Positions 56,130-64,000 of a DNA stretch of 64,000 bases are shown here, one piece after another. Under the pieces are notes generated by a model that saw only the letters and a program-made list of their open reading frames with translations, was not told the DNA's origin and ran no database searches. A program made the translations under genes and the position numbers. The stretch spans positions 1,550,001 to 1,614,000 of the forward strand of contig NZ_JADPZX010000001.1 of assembly GCF_015712165.1 (NCBI RefSeq). The letters run 5' to 3'. The stretch comes from Streptomyces spinoverrucosus. Lineage in GTDB: Bacteria > Actinomycetota > Actinomycetes > Streptomycetales > Streptomycetaceae. Each line of letters opens with the position of its first letter. The stretch's first letter is position 1.

Positions 56130-57827
56130 ATGGCCGCCACCCCGCAGAACCCAGCTGCCGCGACTCCCCGCCGCAAGGTGAGCCGTCACCGCGGTGAGGG
56201 TCAGTGGGCCGCGGGGCACTTCACCCCGCTCAACGGCAACGAGCAGTTCAAGAAGGACGATGACGGTCTCAATGTGCGGACACGCATTGAGACGATCTAC
56301 TCCAAGCGCGGCTTCGACTCGATCGACCCCAACGACCTGCGCGGCCGGATGCGCTGGTGGGGCCTGTACACCCAGCGCAAGCCCGGGATCGACGGCGGCA
56401 AGACCGCGATCCTGGAGCCGGAGGAGCTGGACGACGAGTGCTTCATGCTGCGCGTCCGCATCGACGGCGGCCGCCTCACCACCCAGCAGCTGCGGGTCGT
56501 CGGTGAGATCTCGCAGGAGTTCGCGCGCGGCACCGCCGACATCACCGACCGGCAGAACGTCCAGTACCACTGGATCCGGATCGAGGACGTGCCCGAGATC
56601 TGGAACCGCCTGGAGGCCGTCGGGCTGTCCACCACCGAGGCCTGCGGTGACACCCCGCGCGTCGTCCTCGGCTCCCCGGTCGCCGGTATCGCCGAGGACG
56701 AGATCGTCGACGGCACCCCCGCCATCGAGGAGATCAACCGCAGGTACATCGGCAGCAAGGAATTCTCCAACCTGCCGCGCAAGTTCAAGACGGCGATCTC
56801 CGGCTCGCCGCTGCTCGACGTGGCGCACGAGATCAACGACGTCGCGTTCGTCGGCGTGCACCACCCCGAGCACGGCCCCGGCTTCGACCTGTGGGTGGGC
56901 GGCGGCCTGTCCACCAACCCGAAGATCGGCGTCCGGCTCGGCGCCTGGGTGCCGCTGGAGGACGTCCCGGACGTCTGGGCGGGCGTGATCGGCATCTTCC
57001 GCGACTACGGCTACCGGCGCCTTCGTACGCGCGCCCGCCTGAAGTTCCTGGTCGCCGACTGGGGCGCGGAGAAGTTCCGCCAGGTCCTTCAGGACGAGTA
57101 CCTCAAGCGCGAGCTGGCCGACGGTCCCGCCCCCGCTCAGCCGCTGCAGCGCTGGCGCGACCACGTCGGTGTGCACCGGCAGAAGGACGGCCGTTTCTAC
57201 GTCGGGTTCGCCCCGCGCGTCGGCCGCGTCGACGGCACGATCCTGACGAAGATCGCCGAGCTCGCCGAGGCACACGGTTCGGGCCGGGTCCGGACCACCG
57301 TCGAGCAGAAGATGATCATCCTCGATGTCGAGGAGGCACAGGTCGACTCGCTGGTCGAGTCCCTGGAGGCGCTGGACCTCACCGCCAAGCCCTCCCCGTT
57401 CCGGCGCGGCACCATGGCCTGCACCGGCATCGAGTACTGCAAGCTCGCCATCGTCGAGACCAAGGCGCGCGGCTCCTCCCTGATCGACGAACTGGAGCGC
57501 CGGATCCCGGACTTCGACGAGCCGATCACCATCAACATCAACGGCTGCCCGAACGCCTGCGCCCGTATCCAGGTCGCGGACATCGGTCTCAAGGGCCAGC
57601 TGGTGATGAACGACCAGGGCGAGCAGGTCGAGGGCTTCCAGGTGCACCTCGGTGGCGCGCTCGGCCTGGAGGCCGGCTTCGGCCGCAAGGTGCGCGGTCT
57701 GAAGGTCACCTCGCAGGAGCTTCCCGACTACGTGGAGCGCGTGCTGAAGCGCTTCCAGGCGGAGCGCGAGGAGGGCGAGCGGTTCGCGACCTGGGCGGCC
57801 CGTGCCTCCGAGGAGGCCCTGTCATGA
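56130..57827 (+). CDS. sirA: Ferredoxin-dependent sulfite reductase
   Basis: The protein has 565 residues from the ATG at 56130 (GAAGGACG upstream); an in-frame ATG 26 codons earlier would include leader RNA. Two ferredoxin-like halves each carry a sulfite/nitrite reductase domain. The siroheme/[4Fe-4S] ligands are C431, C437, C473 and C477 (CTGIEYC and NGCPNAC). Y80 and C172 match the Tyr-Cys pair that is cross-linked in mycobacterial NirA (residues 69 and 161 there). It reduces sulfite to sulfide with six electrons from ferredoxin. It is the first enzyme gene of the operon and overlaps the next gene by ATGA. Confidence 0.93.
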   Translation: MAATPQNPAAATPRRKVSRHRGEGQWAAGHFTPLNGNEQFKKDDDGLNVRTRIETIYSKRGFDSIDPNDLRGRMRWWGLYTQRKPGIDGGKTAILEPEELDDECFMLRVRIDGGRLTTQQLRVVGEISQEFARGTADITDRQNVQYHWIRIEDVPEIWNRLEAVGLSTTEACGDTPRVVLGSPVAGIAEDEIVDGTPAIEEINRRYIGSKEFSNLPRKFKTAISGSPLLDVAHEINDVAFVGVHHPEHGPGFDLWVGGGLSTNPKIGVRLGAWVPLEDVPDVWAGVIGIFRDYGYRRLRTRARLKFLVADWGAEKFRQVLQDEYLKRELADGPAPAQPLQRWRDHVGVHRQKDGRFYVGFAPRVGRVDGTILTKIAELAEAHGSGRVRTTVEQKMIILDVEEAQVDSLVESLEALDLTAKPSPFRRGTMACTGIEYCKLAIVETKARGSSLIDELERRIPDFDEPITININGCPNACARIQVADIGLKGQLVMNDQGEQVEGFQVHLGGALGLEAGFGRKVRGLKVTSQELPDYVERVLKRFQAEREEGERFATWAARASEEALS

Positions 57828-58003
57828 GTGAGCGTGCCGCACCGTTCTACTGCCCCTACTGCGGCGACGAGGACCTGCGTCCGAGCGAGCAGGGCCACGG
57901 CTCCTGGGAATGCGCGGCGTGCAACCGCGCATTCCAGCTGAAGTTCCTCGGGCTGCTGGCCCGCGGACTCCAGCACGACACAACGGGAGGGGACGAGATA
58001 TGA
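57824..58003 (+). CDS. Small zinc-ribbon-like protein of the sulfur operon
   Basis: The protein has 59 residues and overlaps both neighbours (ATGA on each side). Two Cys pairs, CPYC and CAAC, about 20 residues apart form a rubredoxin/zinc-ribbon knuckle; the C-terminal half is helical (LKFLGLLARGL). A protein of this size and place accompanies sirA and cysH in Streptomyces. It could bind zinc or iron, or pass electrons; its role is unproven. Confidence 0.85.
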   Translation: MSERAAPFYCPYCGDEDLRPSEQGHGSWECAACNRAFQLKFLGLLARGLQHDTTGGDEI

Positions 58004-58710
58004 CGACCGCTCAGGAAACGCGACGGACAGAGGAGCTGAAGGCCCTCGCCGAGCGGGCGGGCCGCGACCTGGAGGACGCTTCCGCGCTGGAGATTCTCCG
58101 GTGGGCGGCGGAGACCTTCGGCAAGCGGTTCTGTGTGACGTCCTCGATGGAGGACGCGGTGGTCGCCCACCTCGCCTCCCGCGCGATGCCCGGGGTCGAT
58201 GTCGTCTTCCTCGACACCGGCTACCACTTCGAGGAGACCATCGGCACCCGCGACGCCGTCGAGGCCGTGATGGACGTCAACGTCATCACCCTCACCCCCG
58301 TCCAGACCGTCGCCGAGCAGGACGCCGAGTACGGCCCGAAACTGCACGACCGCGACCCCGACCTGTGCTGCTTCCTGCGCAAGGTCAAACCGCTTGAGCA
58401 GGGGCTGACCAACTACGACGCGTGGGCGACCGGACTGCGCCGCGACGAGTCCCCCACCCGCGCGAACACCCCCGTCGTCGCCTGGGACGACAAGCGCCAG
58501 AAGGTCAAGATCTCCCCGATCGCCCGCTGGAGCCAGGACGACGTCGACGCCTACGTCACCGAACACGGCGTGCTGACCAACCCGCTGCTGATGGACGGCT
58601 ACACCTCCGTCGGCTGCGCCCCCTGCACCCGCCGCGTCCTCGCCGGCGAGGACGCCCGCGCCGGCCGCTGGGCCGGACGCGCCAAGACCGAGTGCGGACT
58701 GCACGGATGA
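58000..58710 (+). CDS. cysH: Adenylylsulfate (APS) reductase, [4Fe-4S] type
   Basis: The protein has 236 residues. C123-C124 (LCCFLRKVKPL) and C206/C209 (GCAPC) are the four cluster ligands that mark APS reductases; the catalytic Cys is C232 in ECGLHG. The PP-loop region reads VTSSMEDAVVAHL. It reduces APS to sulfite and AMP with thioredoxin. Cluster-containing enzymes prefer APS over PAPS, which is established for this subfamily. It is coupled to cysC through ATGA. Confidence 0.94.
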   Translation: MTTAQETRRTEELKALAERAGRDLEDASALEILRWAAETFGKRFCVTSSMEDAVVAHLASRAMPGVDVVFLDTGYHFEETIGTRDAVEAVMDVNVITLTPVQTVAEQDAEYGPKLHDRDPDLCCFLRKVKPLEQGLTNYDAWATGLRRDESPTRANTPVVAWDDKRQKVKISPIARWSQDDVDAYVTEHGVLTNPLLMDGYTSVGCAPCTRRVLAGEDARAGRWAGRAKTECGLHG

Positions 58711-59276
58711 CCACCACAGCGACCCCTCAGGAGAAGCACGTGACGAGCGGAGCCACCGTCTGGCTCACCGGCCTGCCCAGCGCTGGCAAGACCACGATCG
58801 CGTACGAGCTGGCCGGCCGCCTGCGCGAGGAGGGCCACCTCGTCGAGGTGCTCGACGGCGACGAGATCCGCGAGTTCATCTCCGCCGGCCTCGGCTTCTC
58901 CCGCGAGGACCGGCACACCAACGTCCAGCGCATCGGCTACGTCGCCGAACTCCTCGCCCGCAACGGTGTGAAGGCCCTCGTCCCGGTCATCGCGCCGTAC
59001 ACCGACAGCCGCGACGCGGTGCGCAAACGGCACGAGACGAACGGCACGCCCTATCTGGAGGTGCACGTGGCGACTCCGGTCGAGGTGTGCTCCGTGCGCG
59101 ATGTGAAGGGGCTGTACGCCAAGCAGGCCGCGGGCGAGCTGACCGGACTGACCGGCGTGGACGACCCCTACGAGGAGCCCGAAGCGCCCGACCTGCGCAT
59201 CGAGTCCCAGAACCAGACCGTGCAGGAGTCCGCGGCGTCGCTGTACGCGCTGCTCACCGAGAGGGGACTGGCATGA
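58707..59276 (+). CDS. cysC: Adenylylsulfate kinase
   Basis: The protein has 189 residues. Walker A is GLPSAGKTT (22-30); LDGDEIREFIS and DRHTNVQRIGYVAELLARNG are APS-binding blocks, and FSREDR is conserved. It phosphorylates APS to PAPS. With a cluster-type CysH in the same operon PAPS is not needed for sulfate reduction, so it may serve sulfation or buffering of APS. Confidence 0.93.
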   Translation: MTTTATPQEKHVTSGATVWLTGLPSAGKTTIAYELAGRLREEGHLVEVLDGDEIREFISAGLGFSREDRHTNVQRIGYVAELLARNGVKALVPVIAPYTDSRDAVRKRHETNGTPYLEVHVATPVEVCSVRDVKGLYAKQAAGELTGLTGVDDPYEEPEAPDLRIESQNQTVQESAASLYALLTERGLA

Positions 59277-60208
59277 CGACCGTCGCCACGATCGACGAGG
59301 GCACCGACACCCCGTACGCGCTGTCGCACCTGGACGCGCTGGAGTCGGAGGCGGTGCACATCTTCCGCGAGGTGGCGGGCGAGTTCGAGCGGCCGGTGAT
59401 CCTCTTCTCCGGCGGCAAGGACTCCATCGTCATGCTGCACCTGGCGCTGAAGGCGTTCGCGCCCGCGACGGTGCCCTTCTCGCTGCTGCACGTCGACACC
59501 GGCCACAACTTCCCCGAGGTCATCGACTACCGCGACCGTACGGTGGACAAGCACGGGCTGCGGCTGCATGTCGCGTCCGTACAGGACTACATCGACCGGG
59601 GTGTGCTGCGCGAACGTCCGGACGGGACGCGCAACCCGCTCCAGACGCTGCCGCTGACGGAGAAGATCCAGAGCGAGCGTTTCGACGCCGTGTTCGGCGG
59701 CGGGCGCCGCGACGAGGAGAAGGCGCGGGCGAAGGAGCGGGTGTTCTCGCTGCGCGACGAGTTCTCGCAGTGGGACCCGCGCAGGCAACGCCCCGAGCTG
59801 TGGAACCTGTACAACGGACGGCACGCCCCCGGCGAGCACGTCCGCGTCTTCCCGCTGTCCAACTGGACCGAGCTGGACGTCTGGCAGTACATCGCCCGCG
59901 AGGGCATCGAGCTGCCGGAGATCTACTTCGCCCACGAGCGTGAGGTCTTCCAGCGCAACGGCATGTGGCTGACCGCCGGCGAGTGGGGCGGCCCCAAGGA
60001 GGGCGAGACCGTCGAGAAGCGGCAGGTCCGCTACCGCACCGTCGGCGACATGTCCTGCACCGGCGCCGTCGACTCCGACGCCGAGACCCTGGAGCAGGTG
60101 ATCGCCGAGATCGCCGCGTCCCGCCTCACCGAGCGGGGCGCCACCCGGGCCGACGACAAGCTCTCCGAGGCCGCGATGGAAGACCGTAAGCGCGAGGGGT
60201 ACTTCTAG
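59273..60208 (+). CDS. cysD: Sulfate adenylyltransferase subunit 2
   Basis: The protein has 311 residues. The PP-loop is FSGGKDSIV (45-53), and FGGGRRDEEKARAKERVFSLR, in two pieces, is the typical CysD segment. It makes APS from sulfate and ATP in a complex with CysN. It overlaps cysC by ATGA and is separated from cysN by 2 bp. Confidence 0.95.
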   Translation: MTTVATIDEGTDTPYALSHLDALESEAVHIFREVAGEFERPVILFSGGKDSIVMLHLALKAFAPATVPFSLLHVDTGHNFPEVIDYRDRTVDKHGLRLHVASVQDYIDRGVLRERPDGTRNPLQTLPLTEKIQSERFDAVFGGGRRDEEKARAKERVFSLRDEFSQWDPRRQRPELWNLYNGRHAPGEHVRVFPLSNWTELDVWQYIAREGIELPEIYFAHEREVFQRNGMWLTAGEWGGPKEGETVEKRQVRYRTVGDMSCTGAVDSDAETLEQVIAEIAASRLTERGATRADDKLSEAAMEDRKREGYF

Positions 60209-60210
60209 CC

Positions 60211-61566
60211 ATGACCAGCACCACCGAACCCACCGAGACGCTGTCGGTCGAGCAGTTGTCGGCGACCACCCTGCTGCGGTTCGCCACCGCGGGGTCGGTC
60301 GACGACGGCAAGTCCACCCTGGTCGGCCGCCTGCTGCACGACTCCAAGTCGGTCCTCGTCGACCAGTTGGAGGCCGTGGAGCGCGCCTCGGCTTCGCGGG
60401 GGCAGGACGCTCCCGACCTGGCGCTGCTGACGGACGGCCTGCGCGCCGAGCGCGAGCAGGGCATCACCATCGACGTCGCCTACCGCTACTTCGCCACCCC
60501 GCGGCGCCGGTTCATCCTCGCCGACACGCCGGGACACGTGCAGTACACCCGCAACATGGTCACCGGCGCGTCGACGGCCGAGCTGACGGTCATCCTCGTC
60601 GACGCCCGCAACGGCGTGGTCGAGCAGACCCGCCGGCACGCCGCGATCGCCGCCCTGCTGCGCGTCCCGCACGTGGTGCTCGCGGTGAACAAGATGGACC
60701 TCGTCGGGTACGAGGAGAACGTCTTCGGCGCGATCGCCGAGGAGTTCACCGCGTACGCCACCGAACTCGGCGTCCCCGAGGTCACCGCGATCCCGATCTC
60801 CGCGCTCAACGGCGACAACGTCGTGGAACCGTCCGCGCACATGGACTGGTACGGCGGCCCCACCGTCCTGGAACACCTGGAAACCGTGCCGGTGAGCCAC
60901 GACCTGGCGCACTGCCACGCCCGCCTGCCCGTGCAGTACGTGATCCGGCCGCAGACCGCCGAGCACCCCGACTACCGGGGCTACGCGGGCCAGATCGCCG
61001 CCGGCACCTTCCGCGTCGGCGAGCAGATCACCGTCCTGCCGTCCGGCCGTTCCACGAAGATCTCCGGGATCGACCTGCTGGGCGAGCCGGTCGACGTCGC
61101 CTGGACCACGCAGTCGGTCACCCTCCTGCTGGAGGACGACATCGACATCTCGCGCGGCGACCTGATCGTGCCGAGCAAGGACGCGCCGCCGACCACCCAG
61201 GACATCGAGGCGACCGTCTGCCACGTGGCGGACCAGCCGCTGACCGTCGGTCACCGGGTGCTGCTCAAGCACGGCACCCGCACGGTCAAGGCGATCGTCA
61301 AGGACATCCCGTCCCGGCTCACCCTCGACGACCTGTCCCTGCACCCGCACCCGGGACAGCTCGTCGCCAACGACATCGGCCGGGTGAAGGTCCGCACCGC
61401 CGAGCCGCTGCCGGTCGACTCCTACTCCGACTCCCGGCGCACCGGTTCGTTCATCCTGATCGACCCCAGCGACGGCACCACGCTCACCGCGGGCATGGTC
61501 GGCGAGTCGTTCGCCTCCCCGGAGCCGGTCCGGGACGAGGCCGAGGACGACGGGTGGGACTTCTGA
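60211..61566 (+). CDS. cysN: Sulfate adenylyltransferase subunit 1 (GTPase)
   Basis: The protein has 451 residues. The GTPase motifs are GSVDDGKST (28-36), DTPGH (105-109) and NKMD (160-163), followed by two EF-Tu-like beta-barrels. It hydrolyses GTP to drive APS formation by CysD. No APS kinase domain is fused; cysC is separate. It ends the first sulfur block. Confidence 0.95.
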   Translation: MTSTTEPTETLSVEQLSATTLLRFATAGSVDDGKSTLVGRLLHDSKSVLVDQLEAVERASASRGQDAPDLALLTDGLRAEREQGITIDVAYRYFATPRRRFILADTPGHVQYTRNMVTGASTAELTVILVDARNGVVEQTRRHAAIAALLRVPHVVLAVNKMDLVGYEENVFGAIAEEFTAYATELGVPEVTAIPISALNGDNVVEPSAHMDWYGGPTVLEHLETVPVSHDLAHCHARLPVQYVIRPQTAEHPDYRGYAGQIAAGTFRVGEQITVLPSGRSTKISGIDLLGEPVDVAWTTQSVTLLLEDDIDISRGDLIVPSKDAPPTTQDIEATVCHVADQPLTVGHRVLLKHGTRTVKAIVKDIPSRLTLDDLSLHPHPGQLVANDIGRVKVRTAEPLPVDSYSDSRRTGSFILIDPSDGTTLTAGMVGESFASPEPVRDEAEDDGWDF

Positions 61567-61660
61567 ACATGACCTCGACCGACTTCTACTCGTCGTTCGC
61601 GAAGGAGGGCGGCCGCGTCGGCAGCGGCGCCCTCGGCAGCGGGCAGGGCGGAGTGGCGCG

Positions 61661-61813
61661 ATGTGTGGCGTGATGCCCGCGATGTGTGCGCTGACGTACG
61701 CGCCCCGCGCACGGACCTGTGCGCCTCGTGCGCGGACCTACGCGCCTCGTGCGCGGACCTACGCCCCTTGCGCGCGCCGCCGAAAACCCGCCGACCTCCC
61801 GGCCACGACCTGA
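61661..61813 (+). CDS. Cys/Met-rich leader frame upstream of ssuA (50 aa, candidate)
   Basis: GGAG sits 7 nt before the ATG, good spacing. The frame begins MCGVMPAMCALTYAPRAR and continues with repeats of a seven-residue unit (T[C/Y]APRAR). It holds Cys at 2, 9, 20 and 37 and Met at 1, 5 and 8, seven sulfur residues in 50. It ends 39 bp before ssuA, inside a hairpin. No homolog is known to me. A sensor of Cys/Met supply, by analogy with the RRHVDL leader in front of sirA, is inference. A 34-codon frame right after cysN (61569-61673) overlaps its start and could be a rival, but has no distinctive content. Confidence 0.45.
   Translation: MCGVMPAMCALTYAPRARTCAPRARTYAPRARTYAPCARRRKPADLPATT
61692..61775 (+). 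repeat. 21-bp tandem repeat, four units
   Basis: Units start at 61692 (diverged), 61713, 61734 and 61755; the second and third differ by only 2 bases (GGACCTACGCGCCTCGTGCG type). The period equals seven codons, so the overlapping leader frame stays open in each copy. Confidence 0.75.
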
Positions 61814-61850
61814 GGTGTCGTGACCGCCGGGCCACCGAGAGGAACACCTC
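61798..61850 (+). promoter_or_regulatory. Competing hairpins before ssuA
   Basis: Hairpin A: CCCGGCCACGAC pairs with GTCGTG-acc-GCCGGG (61798-61831), with the leader-frame stop TGA in its loop. Hairpin B: GAGGTGT (61812-61818) pairs with ACACCTC (61844-61850), enclosing the ssuA Shine-Dalgarno GAGAGGA. They share bases and cannot form together. Confidence 0.5.
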
Positions 61851-61852
61851 CC

Positions 61853-62959
61853 GTGCCTGCCACCACCGTCCTGCGCCGCGGTCTCGCGGCGATGGCCGCG
61901 CTCCCCCTCCTCGCGCTCGCCGCCTGCGGCTACGGCTCCCAGGCCAAGGACGACGACACCGTCAAGGTCGCCGCCGGGGCGAAGAAGATCGACGGTCTGG
62001 ACTCCGTCCGGATCGGCTACTTCGGCAACCTCACCCACGCCACCGCGCTGGTCGGCCGGCAGCAGGGCTTCTTCCAGAAGGAACTCGGCGCCACCAAGGC
62101 CCAGTACGCCACCTTCAACGCCGGACCCTCCGAGATCGAGGCCCTCAACTCGGGCTCCATCGACATCGGCTGGATCGGTCCGTCCCCGGCGATCAACGGT
62201 TACCTGAAGTCGGGCGGCAAGAATCTGCGGATCATCGGCGGTTCGGCGTCGGGCGGTGTGAAGCTCGTGGTCAACCCCGAGAAGATCAAGTCTCTGAAGG
62301 ACGTCAAGGGCAAGCGGATCGCCACCCCACAGCTCGGAAACACGCAGGACGTGGCGTTTCTGAACTGGATCGCCGAGCAGGGCTGGAAGGTCGACGCGCA
62401 GAGCGGCGAGGGCGACGTCTCCGTGATCCGCACCGACAACAAGGTGACCCCGGACGCCTACAAGTCGGGGTCCGTCGACGGCGCATGGGTGCCCGAGCCG
62501 ACCGCGTCGAAGCTGGTCGCCGAGGGCGCGAAGGTACTGCTCGACGAGTCGACGCTGTGGCCGGAGCAGCAGTTCGTGATCACGAACGTCATCGTCTCGC
62601 AGAGCTTCCTCAAGGAGCACCCCAAGGCCGTCGAGGCGGTGCTGCGGGCGTCCGTCGAGACCAACAAATGGATCAACGCCAACCCCGGTAAGGCGAAGAC
62701 GGCGGCGAACCAGCAGCTCCAGGTGGACACCGGAAAGCCGCTCCCGGCCGACGTGCTGGACCCGGCGTGGAAGTCGATCCGGATCACCGACGACCCCCTG
62801 GCGGCCACCTTCGACACCCAGGCGGAGCACGCGGTGAAGGCGGGGCTGCTGGAGCAGTCCGACCTGAAGGGCATCTACGACCTCACGCCGCTCAACAAGA
62901 TCCTCGCCGCCGAGGGCGAGGCCACCGTCGGCGACGCCGGCCTCGGCGCCGCTTCGTGA
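61853..62959 (+). CDS. ssuA: Sulfonate/aliphatic sulfur ABC transporter substrate-binding lipoprotein
   Basis: The protein has 368 residues from a GTG behind GAGAGGA. The lipobox is LAAC (C25). The mature part is of the SsuA/TauA/NMT1 type: VRIGYFGNLTHATALVG, LNSGSIDIGWIGPSPAING and GKRIATPQLGNTQDVAF. It should bind sulfonates or a related anion and deliver it to the ATPase and permease that follow. The sulfur context supports sulfonate or sulfate-ester uptake; the exact ligand is open. Confidence 0.88.
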   Translation: MPATTVLRRGLAAMAALPLLALAACGYGSQAKDDDTVKVAAGAKKIDGLDSVRIGYFGNLTHATALVGRQQGFFQKELGATKAQYATFNAGPSEIEALNSGSIDIGWIGPSPAINGYLKSGGKNLRIIGGSASGGVKLVVNPEKIKSLKDVKGKRIATPQLGNTQDVAFLNWIAEQGWKVDAQSGEGDVSVIRTDNKVTPDAYKSGSVDGAWVPEPTASKLVAEGAKVLLDESTLWPEQQFVITNVIVSQSFLKEHPKAVEAVLRASVETNKWINANPGKAKTAANQQLQVDTGKPLPADVLDPAWKSIRITDDPLAATFDTQAEHAVKAGLLEQSDLKGIYDLTPLNKILAAEGEATVGDAGLGAAS

Positions 62960-62983
62960 GGCCCTGATGAATTTCCGGACAAG

Positions 62984-63019
62984 TGCCCAGATGACTGCCC
63001 AGATGACTGCCCAGTTGAG
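62984..63019 (+). repeat. 12-bp tandem repeat, three units
   Basis: TGCCCAGATGAC is repeated twice, followed by a diverged third copy (TGCCCAGTTGAG), in the ssuA-ssuB gap. It ends just before the ssuB ribosome site and may alter its spacing or folding. Confidence 0.7.
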
Positions 63020-63037
63020 TTCCAGGAGGTGACGACC

Positions 63038-63826
63038 ATGGCCACGACCTTCGCCAAGGCCGCCGACGCCGGTACGTCGGTGGAGCACGCCGCGCGCATC
63101 GAGCATGTCTCGAAGTCCTTCGCCGGCCCAGCCGGGCAGCAGCTCGTCCTCGACGACATCACGCTCGATGTCGCGCCCGGCGAGTTCGTCACCCTCCTGG
63201 GGGCCTCGGGCTGCGGCAAGTCCACGCTGCTGAACCTGGTGGCGGGGCTCGACAAGCCGTCGTCCGGCGCGATCTCGACGGACGGCCGTCCGGCGCTGAT
63301 GTTCCAGGAGCACGCCCTCTTCCCGTGGCTGACCGCGGGCAAGAACATCGAGCTGGCCCTGAAGCTGCGCGGTGTGCCCAAGGGCGACCGGCGCGGCCGG
63401 GCGGAGGAACTGCTGGAGCTGGTCCGGCTCCAGGGGGCGTACGGAAAGCGCGTCCACGAACTCTCCGGCGGTATGCGGCAGCGGGTGGCGATGGCCCGTG
63501 CGCTCGCGCAGGACAGCAAGCTGCTGCTGATGGACGAGCCGTTCGCGGCGCTGGACGCGATCACCCGCGACGTGCTGCACGACGAGCTGACCCGGATCTG
63601 GAACGAGACGCAGCTGTCGGTGCTGTTCGTGACGCACAACGTGCGCGAGGCGGTGCGGCTCGCGCAGCGCGTCGTGCTGCTGTCGTCGCGTCCGGGACGG
63701 ATCGCGCGCCAGTGGACGGTCGACATCCCGCAGCCGCGCCGCATCGAGGACGCCGCGGTGGCGGAACTGTCCCGTGAGATCACCGAGGAACTGCGTGGGG
63801 AGATCCGCCGCCATGGCCAGCACTGA
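63038..63826 (+). CDS. ssuB: Sulfonate ABC transporter ATP-binding protein
   Basis: The protein has 262 residues from the ATG at 63038; AGGAGG ends 9 bp upstream, which argues against the GTG at 63029. Walker A is GASGCGKST (55-63), the signature LSGGMRQR (142-149) and Walker B LLLMDEP (162-168), with FVTHN as the switch region. It powers the importer. Its end overlaps the permease gene by 14 bp. Confidence 0.92.
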   Translation: MATTFAKAADAGTSVEHAARIEHVSKSFAGPAGQQLVLDDITLDVAPGEFVTLLGASGCGKSTLLNLVAGLDKPSSGAISTDGRPALMFQEHALFPWLTAGKNIELALKLRGVPKGDRRGRAEELLELVRLQGAYGKRVHELSGGMRQRVAMARALAQDSKLLLMDEPFAALDAITRDVLHDELTRIWNETQLSVLFVTHNVREAVRLAQRVVLLSSRPGRIARQWTVDIPQPRRIEDAAVAELSREITEELRGEIRRHGQH

Positions 63827-64000
63827 CACGCCCGCCGTCAAGAACGTCAAGGACGGCAAGGACGGCCACGACCTGGCCGGCCTCGAGGCGGGCCTGGACG
63901 CCCTGGAGACGGTGCACACCGGGCGTACGCCGCTGCGCACGACGTTCACGCAGAAGATCGTGCCGCCGGTCACCGCCATCCTGCTGGTGCTGGCGGTGTG
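63813..64000 (+). CDS. ssuC: Sulfonate ABC transporter permease (5' part only)
   Basis: The frame begins with an ATG at 63813 inside the end of ssuB and is open to the window edge (62 codons). It has a charged, Lys/Asp-rich N-terminal tail of about 45 residues and the start of the first membrane helix (IVPPVTAILLVLAV). The identity follows from position, with only a small part visible. Confidence 0.75.
   Translation, partial: MASTDTPAVKNVKDGKDGHDLAGLEAGLDALETVHTGRTPLRTTFTQKIVPPVTAILLVLAV

Noticed and set aside
61569-61673. 34-codon frame starting 3 bp after cysN
   Set aside because: Gly-rich with no recognisable feature or clear ribosome site; mentioned under the leader frame but not called a gene.
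61586-63979. Long antisense frame (797 codons) across ssuA-ssuB
   Set aside because: Low-complexity translation with no family resemblance; the plus strand has full ABC motifs.

Overview
The window looks like a chromosomal piece of a Streptomyces species. It is very GC-rich, uses GTG and TTG starts freely, carries many Tat-type and lipoprotein signal sequences, and has sugar ABC transporters without their own ATPase. A near-textbook alditol oxidase (aldO) and the sulfite reductase-cysHCDN-ssu order also fit this genus. No rRNA, tRNA, CRISPR array or insertion sequence was seen.

Layout. 1-4456: a cut-off membrane protein joining a sigma-like N-terminus, a zinc finger and a CBM2 domain; a radical SAM protein with an unusual cysteine spacing; aldO. 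4587-13910: a ROK regulator, a secreted GH30 galactanase, a sugar ABC importer (binding protein plus two permeases) and a cytoplasmic GH2 beta-galactosidase. 13968-17757: a His-rich Tat-exported PHP hydrolase with a small unknown partner, and a secreted EEP phosphodiesterase fused to a jacalin-like lectin. 17920-25947: a DUF2264 protein, a rhamnogalacturonan acetylesterase, a decayed gene, two secreted GH43 enzymes and a surface beta-helix protein. 25976-28579: mmuM and a type-B carboxylesterase. 28672-41321: a second carbohydrate block with two alginate-lyase-family proteins, a GH28-like protein, a frameshifted 2-hydroxyacid dehydrogenase, a LacI regulator, a second importer and the remnant of a GH43 gene. 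41419-55792: mixed genes (DUF234-type ATPase, second LacI regulator, ThuA protein, VOC proteins, two AraC regulators, NmrA-like reductase, YihY/BrkB protein, AidB-like acyl-CoA dehydrogenase, GAF regulator, GNAT). 55920-64000: sulfur assimilation (leader peptide, sirA, a zinc-ribbon protein, cysH, cysC, cysD, cysN, then ssuA, ssuB and the start of ssuC).

How it works together. The first 41 kb reads as a plant cell-wall locus aimed at type II arabinogalactan and pectic side chains. Secreted GH30 (beta-1,6-galactan), GH43 (beta-1,3-galactan type), GH43 arabinofuranosidase, acetylesterase, GH28-like and lyase-like proteins would cut the polymer outside the cell. Two ABC systems would import oligosaccharides, and intracellular GH2 would finish the galactan. 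One ROK and two LacI regulators are in place. Two separate palindromes each recur in intergenic DNA and tie distant genes to the LacI regulators. Three genes of this region are visibly decaying, so the locus is being remodelled.

The least expected signals are regulatory. Two short reading frames precede the two sulfur operons. One belongs to the known actinobacterial RRHVDL leader-peptide type, with its only Cys codon in a hairpin loop. The other, upstream of ssuA, appears undescribed: 50 codons, four Cys and three Met, built largely from a 21-bp tandem repeat, and ending inside a hairpin that competes with a second hairpin at the ssuA ribosome binding site. This second one is the best candidate here for a new regulatory element, but it rests on sequence pattern alone.
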